This document shows positions 17,008 to 25,721 of a stretch of 64,000 bases of DNA, one piece after another (position 1 is the stretch's first letter; every line of letters starts with the position of its first letter). The stretch covers positions 3,038,001 to 3,102,000 of the forward strand of contig NZ_CP040695.2 in the NCBI RefSeq assembly GCF_005954645.2, in the 5' to 3' direction. The translations under genes and the position numbers were made by a program. Source of the DNA: Nocardioides sp. S-1144 (GTDB taxonomy: Bacteria > Actinomycetota > Actinomycetes > Propionibacteriales > Nocardioidaceae). A model generated the notes under the pieces. It was not told the origin of the DNA and did not search any database. It was given only the letters and a program-made list of their open reading frames with translations.

Positions 17008-17447
17008 AGCTCGACGCGTCCTCGGACGGTGTCCGCCGGCTGCGGTGCCCGACCGCGGCCGGACAGCAGCAGGTCGGGCCGGGACAGCTGGCGAACCAGC
17101 TCGGCGCGGTCCTGGGAGGCGAGGTCGCGGGCCTGGGTGACCACCCGGCGCACGAGCGCCTCGATCTCGCTGGTGCCGCGGCTCGGCGCCGGCTCGGTGG
17201 CGTCCTCGGAGTCGGGGGCGCCCTGGGAGTCGGCGGCCGGGTCGGAGCCGGCGCGGACGCGCCCGACCGACTCGGCGACCTGCGCGACGACCTGCATCAC
17301 CAGCTCGGTCCCGGTGGCGACCAGCGCGTCGGTCGAGCGTCGCGACGAGCCGGCGGACGAGGGCCCCGGGGCGCCGCTCGACGTGGTGGCGGACGAGGAC
17401 GTGTGAAGCTCCTCGATCAGGTCCTTGACGATCGCTTCGAACTTCAT
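17004..17447 (-). CDS. Small protein of unknown function, first gene of the MMPL operon
   Basis: The protein is 147 residues from ATG 17447 and overlaps the next start by 4 bp. The first 15 residues (MKFEAIVKDLIEELH) and residues about 90-125 look helical; the middle is a Ser/Ala/Asp-rich linker that is probably disordered. No motif, signal peptide or membrane segment is visible. The DUF4097-like partner and MMPL transporter follow directly, so it may be a small regulator or adaptor of that module. I do not recognise the family. Confidence 0.6.
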   Translation of the reverse strand: MKFEAIVKDLIEELHTSSSATTSSGAPGPSSAGSSRRSTDALVATGTELVMQVVAQVAESVGRVRAGSDPAADSQGAPDSEDATEPAPSRGTSEIEALVRRVVTQARDLASQDRAELVRQLSRPDLLLSGRGRAPQPADTVRGRVEL

Positions 17448-17538
17448 GTGCCACAGTGTGGGCCGGGCGTGACCCGCGCCACCAGGATCGTGCGACCCTT
17501 CCGCCGATCGACGCAACAGTCGCCGTCGAGGACTCCTT

Positions 17539-18204
17539 GTGCAGCAGCCCTCCTCCCCGCTCGCCCGCCTCGGGACCCGGGTCGGCCGCGCCGGCATCGT
17601 CCTGCGGGCGGCGCCGGTCGACGTCGTGACCGACGCCCTCGGCGACCTGCCGGACGTCGAGGCCGGCCTGGTCCGGGAGGCCGGGCCGGCGCGGCGCGCC
17701 CAGTTCGCGGTCGGTCGCCGGCTGGCGCGCGCGGCCCTCGCGGCCAGCGGCAGCGACGTCGTCGCGCTCGGCGCCGACCACCTCGGAGCGCCCCGGTGGC
17801 CGGCCGGGCGGGTCGGGAGCATCAGCCACCTGCCCGACCTCGCCGTCGCGGTGGTCGCCCGCGCGGCCGACCACCGCGGCGTGGGTGTCGACGTCGCCCC
17901 GGCCGCCCCGCTCCCACCGGAGGAGGCCGCCGTCCTGCTCGGGGACGACGAGCAGCGGGCGGTCGTCGCGGTCACGGGCGGCGTCGGGCCCACGGTGGCG
18001 TTCGCGGTGAAGGAGGCGACGTACAAGGCGGTGCACCCCACCCTGCGGACGCCGGTCGGCTACCGCGACGTGACGGTGTCGCTCGGTGCCGACCACGGGT
18101 TCACCGCGACCGTGCGCGTCCCCGGCGCTGTGCCGCCCACCCGGGTGACCGGCTGGTGGGAGGTGGCGGGAGCGCACGTCGCCGCCGTCGCCGTCCTCGG
18201 GTGA
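17539..18204 (+). CDS. Sfp/EntD-type 4'-phosphopantetheinyl transferase
   Basis: The protein is 221 residues from GTG 17539, with GAGG 8 bases upstream. It carries the family blocks: GRRLARAAL (59-67), GSISHLPDLAVAVVA (93-107), GVGVDV (114-119) and FAVKEATYKAVHP (155-167). Asp118, Lys158, Glu159 and Lys163 fit the catalytic and CoA-binding positions. The usual second acid in the G-x-D-x-E motif is Ala120 here, so one metal ligand is missing or supplied from elsewhere. It would convert apo-ACP to holo-ACP, and the ACP fused to KAS III in the nearby operon is an obvious client. It is divergent from the MMPL operon across 91 bases. Confidence 0.87.
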   Translation: MQQPSSPLARLGTRVGRAGIVLRAAPVDVVTDALGDLPDVEAGLVREAGPARRAQFAVGRRLARAALAASGSDVVALGADHLGAPRWPAGRVGSISHLPDLAVAVVARAADHRGVGVDVAPAAPLPPEEAAVLLGDDEQRAVVAVTGGVGPTVAFAVKEATYKAVHPTLRTPVGYRDVTVSLGADHGFTATVRVPGAVPPTRVTGWWEVAGAHVAAVAVLG

Positions 18205-18205
18205 C

Positions 18206-19789
18206 TCAGGCCCCCGGCCCGCGGGGACCCAGCTCGACCGGCGCCAGCTCGGCGAACCGGTCGCCCGGGCCCGGGTTCGACGGCGGCGACGAGCCGCCGA
18301 GGTCGCGGGCCACCCCCCACACGGCGTTGAGCGCCGTGGCGATCGCCCCACCGGCGAACCCCCCGGTCCACGACACGTCGTCGCCGGCGACGTAGAACCC
18401 GAGGCCGGGCGGGCGCGGGCGCACGAAGTCGCAGTAGAGCCCTCGCTGGAGGTCGTACTGCCCGGGCAGGTTCTGGCTGAACGCGTCCGCGCACCCCTCC
18501 TGCTCGTCCCACGTGACGGCGACCGCGGGACCGCGCCGGTGCTCGCGGACCGCGTGCCCGGGCAGGACGCCGTCGAGGTAGCGCAGGCAGGCCTCGGCCC
18601 GCGCCTCGGCGTCCATGCCCCGGAAGACGTCGGCGTCGTCGTTCCAGGTGTAGGAGAGGCAGACCGTGCCGGGACCCTCCGGGCTCTGCCCGAAGAGGTA
18701 CACCGCACGCGGGTACCGGTCGGTGAGGACGCTGAGCAGGGACTCCTGCCCGGGATCGAGCCAGTAGGCACGGTCGACCGGGACGAGGACCTTCGAGGAG
18801 GCCATGTAGTGGATGCCCTCGGCCCCGCGCACGACGTCCGGTGCGAGAAGCTCCTCGGCGACCCGGAGGCGCACCAGCAGGTGGCGCACGGGGGCGGTGC
18901 AGACCACGGCGGCGTGCCGGGTGCGGCGGCCGGACCGCTCGGTGACGACCAGCTCGGCGCCGTCCCGGACGACGGCGGCGACCTCGCCGCCGAGGCGTTC
19001 CTGGCCGGTGGCGGCACGGGTCCGGTCCCACAGCAGCCGGGGCAGCTGCTGGCAGCCGCCGACGACCCCGACGTGGTCGGTGTCGAGGCCCGCGGCCACC
19101 ACCCGCAGGACCTCGAGGACGCCGTTGTCGAAGTCGGTGTCCCACCCGCCGCTGCCGAACCCGACGTGGCCGAACAGGTCGCGGCTGGTCCGGTCGGTGA
19201 AGTGGGGCGACTCGAGCAGCACCGACCGCAGCGAGACCTCGTCGAGCGCGCGCACGATCTTCGGCCAGATCCGCAGCACCGTGCCGGCGTCCCGCTCGGC
19301 GAGCGCCTCCCCCACCAGCCCGACGTCGGCGACGTCCTCGACGGTGGCCCGCCAGGCGCGGTCGACGGCGGCGAGGTCGGCCGGCAGGTCGCCGCGGCCG
19401 ACCACGCGGCGCACCCCGCCGACGTCGACCAGTGCCCGCGGCGCGGCCGGGGACAGCGGGTTGGGGAACGGGTAGGTGCGCAGCCCGAGGTCGCGCAGGT
19501 AGTGCGCGACCAGGTGGTCGCGGGTCGAGAAGCGCATCGCCCCCAGCTCGGCCGGGTAGGGGTCGTCGGGTCGCAGCGGCACCGAGCGCATCCGGCCGCC
19601 GACGCCGACCCCGTCGTACACGACCGGCCGGAGACCGACCGCGCTCAGCGCGTCGGCCGCGACAGTGCCGGCGATGCCCGCGCCGATCACCGCGACCGTG
19701 CGACCGACGTGGCGTGCGCCGACCCGGCCGATGCCGTGCGGGTGCTCCAGCCAGCCGACGTGGTCGAACGGGAAGTCCGGCGCCGTCAC
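18206..19789 (-). CDS. Flavin amine oxidase, tryptophan 2-monooxygenase-like
   Basis: The protein is 527 residues from a GTG that overlaps the ligase stop by 4 bp. AVIGAGIAGTVAADALSAVG (33-52) is the FAD dinucleotide site and VGGRMRS the following amine-oxidase signature. A distal AGDDVSWTGGFAGGAIATAL closes the FAD pocket. Segments GFGSGGWDTDF, LEVLRVV and VGGCQQLPRLLW align by eye with tryptophan 2-monooxygenases, which turn an L-amino acid into its amide with loss of CO2. Plain amino-acid oxidase activity is the main alternative. The nitrilase-type amidase and AMP-forming ligase in the same operon make the amide route attractive. The side chain accepted cannot be read from sequence. Confidence 0.78.
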   Translation of the reverse strand: MTAPDFPFDHVGWLEHPHGIGRVGARHVGRTVAVIGAGIAGTVAADALSAVGLRPVVYDGVGVGGRMRSVPLRPDDPYPAELGAMRFSTRDHLVAHYLRDLGLRTYPFPNPLSPAAPRALVDVGGVRRVVGRGDLPADLAAVDRAWRATVEDVADVGLVGEALAERDAGTVLRIWPKIVRALDEVSLRSVLLESPHFTDRTSRDLFGHVGFGSGGWDTDFDNGVLEVLRVVAAGLDTDHVGVVGGCQQLPRLLWDRTRAATGQERLGGEVAAVVRDGAELVVTERSGRRTRHAAVVCTAPVRHLLVRLRVAEELLAPDVVRGAEGIHYMASSKVLVPVDRAYWLDPGQESLLSVLTDRYPRAVYLFGQSPEGPGTVCLSYTWNDDADVFRGMDAEARAEACLRYLDGVLPGHAVREHRRGPAVAVTWDEQEGCADAFSQNLPGQYDLQRGLYCDFVRPRPPGLGFYVAGDDVSWTGGFAGGAIATALNAVWGVARDLGGSSPPSNPGPGDRFAELAPVELGPRGPGA

Positions 19790-21231
19790 GAGGCGTCCTG
19801 GCCCACGACCCTCCCCGAGCCCCCCGGGTCGTCGCGGTCGAGGAGCCGCAGCAGCGCGGCCCGGTCCGGCTTGCCGTTGAGGTTGGTGGGCAGCCCCGCC
19901 ACCAGGCGCAGGTCGTCGATCGCCTCCTCGCCGACGCACACGGTCGCGACCAGCCCCCGCACGAGCTGCTGCTGCTCCTCCGAGCGGGCCTCGGCGAAGC
20001 ACACCAGCCGCCCGCGCCGCTGGTCGGCCAGGACGACGACGCCCCCGGGCACCCCCGCCTCCCGGAGGCGGTGCTCGACGGCGGCGGGGTAGGTCCGGGT
20101 CGGTCCGCGGCCCAGCACCTCGGCCCGGCCGACGACGTGCAGCGCGCCGTCGACGTCGAGGCTGCCCAGGTCGCCCGTGGGGCACCAGCCGTCGACGACC
20201 TCGACCGGCTCGATCTGGCCGTCGACGAGGTAGCCCGACATCACGTGCTCGTGGGACACGTGGATCTCGCCCACGCAGCCCGGCGGCAGGCGGCGCCCGT
20301 CCGCGGCCCGCACCTCGATCCGCACGCCGCGGACCGGCGGTCCGCAGGCCGTCGGTCGACCCGGCACCGCGAAGGTCAGGTTGCCCAGCTCGGTGCTGCC
20401 GTAGCTGTCGAGCAGCGGCACGCCGAAGCGTCGCCGGCCCTGCTCGGCCAGGGCCGGCGGCAGCGGGGCGGCACCGCTGCACGGCAGCCGCACCCGCTCG
20501 AGCGCGCGGGCGAACTCCGCGCGGCGCTCGGCCAGCGCCAGCAGCGTGCGCCACGTCGTCGGGGTGCCGTCGACCACGGTCACCCCGGCCGGCCCCGCGA
20601 GCCGCAGGCCGACGTCGATCCGCTCGGCCGGGCAGAGCACCAGGTCGGCGTCGAGGCGCCAGGCGATCATCGCCATGCCCAGGCCGTACTGGTGGGGCAT
20701 CGGGAGGATCGGCCAGAAGACGTCGTCGGGGCGGTGGCCCATCGCCTCGATGTTCGCCTCGAGGTTGGCCAGGAACGCCGTGCCCGACTTCGCGACCGGC
20801 TTGGGATCCCCGGTCGAGCCCCCCGAGGCCATCACGAGGGCGTCCGGCAGCACGCGCCAGCGCTCGAGGTCGAGGGCGCCGGTCGCGCCGGCACCGTCGT
20901 CCGTCGGCGTCGTCCGGCCGCCGGCCCGCACGGGCAGGATGCGGCCGGGCCACGGGCCGGGCTCGTCGGTCACGAGCAGGTCGGCACCGGTCGAGGCCAG
21001 GCGCCGGGCCGTGAGCGCGTGCGGCGTGCGCGGGTCGACCAGCACGATCGAGGCGCCGGCGTGTGCCAGCCCGAGGAACCAGGCCAGCCACTCGGCGGAG
21101 TTGGCCGCCTTGAGGGCGACGCGGTGGCCGGGCGCGGCGCCGAGGTCCCGCACCTCGGCGGCGTGCTCGAGCGCGCGCCGCTCGACCTCGGCGAAGCTCG
21201 TGCCGCCGGCGGGGGTCAGGAGGGTCGCCAT
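19786..21231 (-). CDS. AMP-forming acyl/aryl ligase
   Basis: The protein is 481 residues from ATG 21231; no clear ribosome site precedes it, so a start further upstream is possible. ANL-superfamily motifs are present in order: MASGGSTGDPK (134-144), LDSYGSTELGN (about 300), CPTGDLGSLDVDG (about 385) and NLNGKPDR near the end. The last holds the catalytic Lys of the mobile C-terminal domain. It activates a carboxylic acid as acyl-AMP and passes it to CoA or to a carrier thiol. With the oxidase and amidase beside it, the acid may be an arylacetate made from an amino acid. Substrate identity is inference. Confidence 0.85.
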   Translation of the reverse strand: MATLLTPAGGTSFAEVERRALEHAAEVRDLGAAPGHRVALKAANSAEWLAWFLGLAHAGASIVLVDPRTPHALTARRLASTGADLLVTDEPGPWPGRILPVRAGGRTTPTDDGAGATGALDLERWRVLPDALVMASGGSTGDPKPVAKSGTAFLANLEANIEAMGHRPDDVFWPILPMPHQYGLGMAMIAWRLDADLVLCPAERIDVGLRLAGPAGVTVVDGTPTTWRTLLALAERRAEFARALERVRLPCSGAAPLPPALAEQGRRRFGVPLLDSYGSTELGNLTFAVPGRPTACGPPVRGVRIEVRAADGRRLPPGCVGEIHVSHEHVMSGYLVDGQIEPVEVVDGWCPTGDLGSLDVDGALHVVGRAEVLGRGPTRTYPAAVEHRLREAGVPGGVVVLADQRRGRLVCFAEARSEEQQQLVRGLVATVCVGEEAIDDLRLVAGLPTNLNGKPDRAALLRLLDRDDPGGSGRVVGQDAS

Positions 21232-21341
21232 CCACCCAGGCTCGGTGGCGCGGGACGCCGGGTCGGCGGCGCCGGCACCGTTGCACCGTTCGCGGCAACC
21301 CGGGGGGCCGGCGGCACCGACCTCGGCGGTCCTGGGGGGCG

Positions 21342-21461
21342 CTAGTCCTTGAGGACGCTGTAGACCACCACGACGACCAGCAACGGGACCACCACCCAGG
21401 CGAGCATGCCGAGCTCGATGTCCCACGGTCCGATTCCGATCGTGACGAATGCGTCGATCAT
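21342..21461 (-). CDS. 39-residue single-span membrane peptide
   Basis: The gene starts at ATG 21461, which overlaps the amidase stop by 4 bp, and has GGAGGAG 9 bases upstream. Residues 18-36 (GMLAWVVVPLLVVVVVYSV) form one hydrophobic helix, and the tail ends in LKD. The N-terminal 17 residues carry Trp and acidic residues. The good ribosome site and the overlap make it a real gene. It may anchor or regulate the neighbouring enzymes, but no family is recognised. Confidence 0.75.
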   Translation of the reverse strand: MIDAFVTIGIGPWDIELGMLAWVVVPLLVVVVVYSVLKD

Positions 21462-22354
21462 GGCTGCGTCTCCTCCGCGTCCGGGTGGCGCTGGTTGGGC
21501 GTCGCGACCCCGGTGGTCGCGACGTCGTCGGGGGGAACGACGCCGCGGAGGGCCGCGGCGGCGTCGGGGACGCCGGCCCGGTGGCCGGCGTAGAGGCAGG
21601 GACGGCGGTCGCGCAGGTAGCCGAGCTCGGCGCGGGCCGCGGCCACGGCCGTCGTCCGCACCGTGGCCCGCAGGACGTCGGGTGCGGGGCCGCACCCGGC
21701 CAGGACCGTCCCGTCCGGGCCGACCAGCCGGCTCGACCCCACCCCCTCGGTCTCGGCGTCGCCGGCGACGTTGACGTAGAGGACGTAGCACCGGCACTCC
21801 CACGCGCGGGCCGGGAGCACCAGGTCGAGGATCGGGCGGGTGACGGCCGGGGGTCCGAGGAGCACGGCGGGGACGACGACCAGGTCGACCTCGTCGGCCA
21901 CCATCCGGACGTACTCGGGGAACTCCACGTCGTAGCAGAGCGCGACCGCGACCCGGAGGCCGTCGAGGTCGACGACGACCGGCGCCGCGTCGCCCGGGGT
22001 GAACCAGTCGTGCTCGTCGCCGAAGAGGTGGGCCTTGGCGTGGACCGCCCGGACCCTGCCCCGGCGGTCGACGACCACGGCCGCGTTGCGGACGGCCCCG
22101 CCGGTGGTCACGGCGTGCCCGACCACGAGCGCCACGTCGTGGTGTGCCGCGATCGCCGCGAGCCGGTCGAGGACGACGGCGTCCGGGAGCGCGTCCGGCG
22201 GGGGTGGCCCGTAGCCGGTGAGCGTCAGCTCGGGCGTGACGACGAGGTGCCGGCCGGGCGCGTGCTCGCCCACGAGGGCGTCGAGGGCGTCCAGGCGTGC
22301 CGCGACGCCGGCGCGGGCGGGCGCCAGCTGGAGCCCGACGATCCCGAAGTCCAC
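21458..22354 (-). CDS. Nitrilase-superfamily carbon-nitrogen hydrolase (amidase)
   Basis: The protein is 298 residues from GTG 22354, chosen for the GGAGG 7 bases upstream; longer frames lack such a site. The Glu-Lys-Cys triad is complete: Glu42 in TPELTLTGY, Lys107 in KAHLFGDEHDWF and Cys140 in VALCYDVEFPEY. CYDVEFPE is typical of amidase branches of the superfamily rather than true nitrilases. It would hydrolyse a small amide to acid and ammonia. Because a tryptophan-2-monooxygenase-like enzyme is encoded three genes downstream, an arylacetamide is a reasonable substrate. It is the first gene of a four-gene minus-strand operon. Confidence 0.87.
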   Translation of the reverse strand: MDFGIVGLQLAPARAGVAARLDALDALVGEHAPGRHLVVTPELTLTGYGPPPPDALPDAVVLDRLAAIAAHHDVALVVGHAVTTGGAVRNAAVVVDRRGRVRAVHAKAHLFGDEHDWFTPGDAAPVVVDLDGLRVAVALCYDVEFPEYVRMVADEVDLVVVPAVLLGPPAVTRPILDLVLPARAWECRCYVLYVNVAGDAETEGVGSSRLVGPDGTVLAGCGPAPDVLRATVRTTAVAAARAELGYLRDRRPCLYAGHRAGVPDAAAALRGVVPPDDVATTGVATPNQRHPDAEETQP

Positions 22355-22451
22355 GGCGCACCTCCGCTGCGAGCCTCCCAGGGCGGATGCCGTGGTCCAA
22401 GCGTCGAGGAGCACTTGCAGCGATCCGGGCAACCCACCGGTCGGCCGGCGG

Positions 22452-24143
22452 TCAACCCGTGAGGCGGACGCCCGTGCAGGTCGGGCGGTCCTCGCCGTAG
22501 AGGTCGGCGCCACCGCGCCGGGCCCCCAGCAACACCGCGAGCCGGGCGACCTCGGACCCGACCGTGGTCACCGCACCAGCGTCCACCTGGGTGTCGATGG
22601 CCTGGTTGAGGTCGCGGCGCAGGTCGCGGAGCACCCGGGCCGCCCGCCCGGGACGGTTCGGGGCGTCGACCACGACGCCGTCGGTGTCCGGACCGAGGTC
22701 CGCGCGCCTGATGGCGGGCAGCCCCGCCAGGGCGGTGAACGGCTCCCCGGTGGTGCCCGGTGAGCTCGGAGCACCGCGGCGGACCGCGTTGGTCGGGACC
22801 AGGAGGTCGACCGACGACGGACCGACACCCGGCGGGGCCGGCGCCACCAGGTCGATCTCCACGTCGACCGTGACCTCCTCGACGCCGGGCGGGAGTGGCG
22901 AGATCGTGCCCACGACGCGCACCGTGGCCGAGACCGCGGAGGTGCCGAGCCCGTCGGCCGCCGCGACGACGAGGCGGTCCTCGCCGTCCTCGACGTCGCG
23001 ACACTCCACCCCGCCCGACATCGTGAGGGCCGCGCCGCCCACGGCGACGGCGGCCTCCACCTCGACGTCGACGACGCCGAGGTCGCGGCGCCGCACCGGT
23101 TGGTCGGCGAACAGCTCCACCGCGCCGGAGAACGTCGCCCTGACCTCGGCGCCACGAGCCTCCTCGGCCGCACAGACCCGCTGCACCCCGGGCACGCCGG
23201 TCACCTCGACCGCGGCGTCGAAGCCTCCGCCGGCGGGGACCGACGACGGCTGCGGGCCGAGCGAGGCGAACAGCAGGGGCGCCACGAGGTCGAGCACCGG
23301 CGTCGGGTTGTCCAGCGCGAGCCGGTCGTCGACGGACACCTTGACGACGTCGGCGACACGGGCAGCGGCGGACGTCGCGACGGCGTCGGCGGCACGGGCG
23401 AGCACCCCGCGAGCCCCCGAGCCGGCCGGCACCGCCGCGGCGACCGCCCGCAGCAGGTCGCGCACCCGCACCTGGTCGTCGAACGACGCCAGACCGGCGG
23501 GCAGCGCCTCGGCCACGTCGTCGAGGGCGACGTCCTCCCGCGCGAGGACGCGGTAGTCCTCGGCCGAGAGTGACTGTCCGAGCAGGTCGTTGAGGGTGGC
23601 GGGGATCGCGGCGTCGGCACGCTCCACGGCCGCCGCGAACGAGCCCACGTGGAAGCAGGCCGACGACTCGGCGCCGGCCGTCGCCGACCGCTCGACCCGA
23701 CCGCTCCTGACGTCCGCGACGGCGGCGAAGCCGAACGGCACGTCGATGGAGGCGACGACGCGCACCGCCTCGGGGGACTCGTCGGGACGAGCCTCGCGCC
23801 ACACCGGGGTGCCGCCGCCCTGCCCGGCGTCGTCGGCCACCAGCAGGGTGGGGACCACCTCGAGCGTGTCGGCGGCGCCGACGACGTCGTCGTCGTTGCG
23901 GGCCAGGCTGGCGGCCGTGGCGTCGTCCAGGGTGGGGCTGACGGTCCTGAGGTCCCCGGCGGTGCGGTCGCCGTCCAGCATCCGGGCCAGGTCGAGGGCG
24001 ACGACGTCCACGAGCGCCTGGACGTCCTGGCGCGCGACCCGCTGCAGGCCGAGGTCGACGACGAACGCGGCGACGCCGAGGACCACCACCATCACCGCGG
24101 CACCGATGATCGCGATCGCGCCCTGCTCCTCGCGGCGGCGCAT
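22452..24143 (-). CDS. TadG-like pilus/secretion-associated protein
   Basis: The protein is 563 residues; ATG 24143 overlaps the TadE stop by 1 bp. MRRREEQGAIAIIGAAVMVVVLGVAAFVVDLGLQRV is here described only in part: a short basic start, then GAIAIIGAAVMVVVLGVAAF as a single hydrophobic helix, as in TadG proteins of the Flp/Tad apparatus. The rest would be outside the membrane. It is rich in Asp, Ala and Val, with no von Willebrand MIDAS motif that I can see and a cysteine pair near the end (TCTG). It works with the TadE-like protein encoded just upstream. No other tad gene lies in the window. Confidence 0.75.
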   Translation of the reverse strand: MRRREEQGAIAIIGAAVMVVVLGVAAFVVDLGLQRVARQDVQALVDVVALDLARMLDGDRTAGDLRTVSPTLDDATAASLARNDDDVVGAADTLEVVPTLLVADDAGQGGGTPVWREARPDESPEAVRVVASIDVPFGFAAVADVRSGRVERSATAGAESSACFHVGSFAAAVERADAAIPATLNDLLGQSLSAEDYRVLAREDVALDDVAEALPAGLASFDDQVRVRDLLRAVAAAVPAGSGARGVLARAADAVATSAAARVADVVKVSVDDRLALDNPTPVLDLVAPLLFASLGPQPSSVPAGGGFDAAVEVTGVPGVQRVCAAEEARGAEVRATFSGAVELFADQPVRRRDLGVVDVEVEAAVAVGGAALTMSGGVECRDVEDGEDRLVVAAADGLGTSAVSATVRVVGTISPLPPGVEEVTVDVEIDLVAPAPPGVGPSSVDLLVPTNAVRRGAPSSPGTTGEPFTALAGLPAIRRADLGPDTDGVVVDAPNRPGRAARVLRDLRRDLNQAIDTQVDAGAVTTVGSEVARLAVLLGARRGGADLYGEDRPTCTGVRLTG

Positions 24144-24604
24144 CAGTCGACCTGGACGCTGGTGGTGTAGGTCAGCTGGTCGGGCAGCAGGTAGCCGTAC
24201 CCGAGACCGACGAGCGGCTCGTAGTCGTAGGCGAGCCTGATCGCGACGCACTCCGCGTCGACGGTGCCGCTGGCACAGGTCGCCTGCTCCCCCACCGTGC
24301 AGTCGCCGACCTCGGGACCGTCCCGTCCCTCGCGGAGGGTGCCGTCGTCGTCACACGTCAGGTCGTAGTTCGAGAGGGCGTCGGTGATCGCGTCGCGGGC
24401 TGCCTGGCGGGGTTCGACCTCCGGACCGCCCACCGCGGCCGCCCGCGCACCCTCGGCCGCGGCCTGGCTGATCGCCTGGCGGACGCTGAGCATGTAGCCG
24501 TACTCGATGACCCCGAAGACGAGGTAGAGCAGCGGGACGACGACGAGGGCGAACTCGACGGCGGCGGCGCCGCGGTCGCCGCGCCCCGCCCCGGTCGTCC
24601 TCAC
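24143..24604 (-). CDS. TadE-family pseudopilin-like protein
   Basis: The protein is 153 residues from GTG 24604. DRGAAAVEFALVVVPLLYLV near the N-terminus is the classic TadE signature: a short charged leader, Gly, AAVEFAL with Glu at position +5, then a membrane helix. Prepilin peptidase would cut after the Gly. The mature part has two Cys pairs, which may form disulfides outside the cell. It is paired with the TadG-like gene. Confidence 0.85.
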   Translation of the reverse strand: MRTTGAGRGDRGAAAVEFALVVVPLLYLVFGVIEYGYMLSVRQAISQAAAEGARAAAVGGPEVEPRQAARDAITDALSNYDLTCDDDGTLREGRDGPEVGDCTVGEQATCASGTVDAECVAIRLAYDYEPLVGLGYGYLLPDQLTYTTSVQVD

Positions 24605-24613
24605 GGCTGCAGG

Positions 24614-24922
24614 CTACGGCTTGGGCGGGTCGACGTCGGGCTGGACGAGCTCCTCGACGTTGACGTCCTTGAACGTGAGCACCTTGACGCTCTTGGCGAA
24701 GCGCGCCGGGCGGTACATGTCCCACACCCACGCATCCGACATCGAGACCTCGAAGAACACGTCGTCGGCCTCGGTGCGGGCCTTCACGTCGACCTGGTTG
24801 CACAGGTAGAAGCGCCGGTCGGTCTCGACGACGTACTTGAAGATGCCCACCACGTCGCGGTACTCGCGGTAGAGGGTGAGCTCCTGCTCGGTCTCGTACT
24901 TCTCGAGATCTTCCGCACTCAT
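24614..24922 (-). CDS. DUF2469 family protein
   Basis: The protein is 102 residues from ATG 24922, with AAGGAG 6 bases upstream. MSAEDLEKYETEQELTLYRE at the start and the VVGIFKYVVETDRRFYLCN segment match the small DUF2469 family, which in Actinobacteria is found next to rnhB and lepB, as here. The function is unknown. The protein is soluble and acidic, with a Pro-rich tail. Confidence 0.88.
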   Translation of the reverse strand: MSAEDLEKYETEQELTLYREYRDVVGIFKYVVETDRRFYLCNQVDVKARTEADDVFFEVSMSDAWVWDMYRPARFAKSVKVLTFKDVNVEELVQPDVDPPKP

Positions 24923-24983
24923 GCCGGCTCCTTGTCCACCTCGGGGTGACCGCGCGGTCCCGCAGCGCTGCGAGCCTAGACGC

Positions 24984-25721
24984 ATGACCCTCGGCGCCGC
25001 GCTGGACCCGCAGGGCCCGCCGCTGCCCAGCCGGCAGATCATGAGCCAGTGGTGGCGCGACGTGGTGTTCGTGCACTGGCGCGTCGACCCCGACGCCGTG
25101 GCCCGGCTGCTGCCGCGCGGCGTGCGCCCCGACGTGCACGACGGCAGCGCGTGGGTCGGTCTGGTGCCGTTCCGGATGGTCGACGCCGGCCTGGGCCACC
25201 GCGGTCCGGTGCCGCGGCTGGGCACGTTCCTCGAGACGAACGTGCGCACCTACTCCGTCGACGCGGCGGGCCGGCGGGGCGTCGTCTTCCTCTCGCTGGA
25301 CTGCGACCGCGCGGCCGTGGTGGCCGGCGCGGTGGCGACGCTGCGGGTGCCCTACCGCTTCGCCCGGATCACCCACGACCGCCGCGGCGACGTCGTCGGC
25401 TACCGCACCGCGCGCCGCACCGGCACCCGTCCGCGCAACGCGGTCGCCGTCCGCGTGGGGGCCGCGCTGGCCGAGCCCTCCCCGCGCGACGTCTTCCTCA
25501 CCGCGCGCTTCGGGCTGCACACCCGGGTGGCCGGCCGGACGCTGTGGGTGCCGAACACCCACGGCCCGTGGCCGCTGCACGCCGCCGACGTCGTCGAGCT
25601 GGACGACGGCCGCGACGGGCTGCTGGCGGCGGCCGGCGTCGACGTCGGCGGCTCAGCCCCCGACTCGGTGCTCTTCTCCCCCGGCGTCCACACCGTCTTC
25701 GGGCTCCCCCGCCGGGCCTGA
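24984..25721 (+). CDS. DUF2071 (YqjF-like) protein
   Basis: The protein is 245 residues from ATG 24984; no strong ribosome site is seen and the transcript may be nearly leaderless. MSQWWRDVVFVHWRVDP and RLLPRGVRPDVHDGSAWVGL are the family's opening signature, and LGTFLETNVRTYSVD follows. The biochemical role of DUF2071 proteins is not known. The gene converges on rnhB, and the two coding regions overlap by 69 bp at their 3' ends. Confidence 0.85.
   Translation: MTLGAALDPQGPPLPSRQIMSQWWRDVVFVHWRVDPDAVARLLPRGVRPDVHDGSAWVGLVPFRMVDAGLGHRGPVPRLGTFLETNVRTYSVDAAGRRGVVFLSLDCDRAAVVAGAVATLRVPYRFARITHDRRGDVVGYRTARRTGTRPRNAVAVRVGAALAEPSPRDVFLTARFGLHTRVAGRTLWVPNTHGPWPLHAADVVELDDGRDGLLAAAGVDVGGSAPDSVLFSPGVHTVFGLPRRA

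Noticed and set aside
22452..24604. Prophage or mobile element near the TadE/G genes
   Set aside because: No integrase, transposase, phage structural gene, tRNA-end duplication or insertion-sequence ends were seen here or elsewhere in the window.
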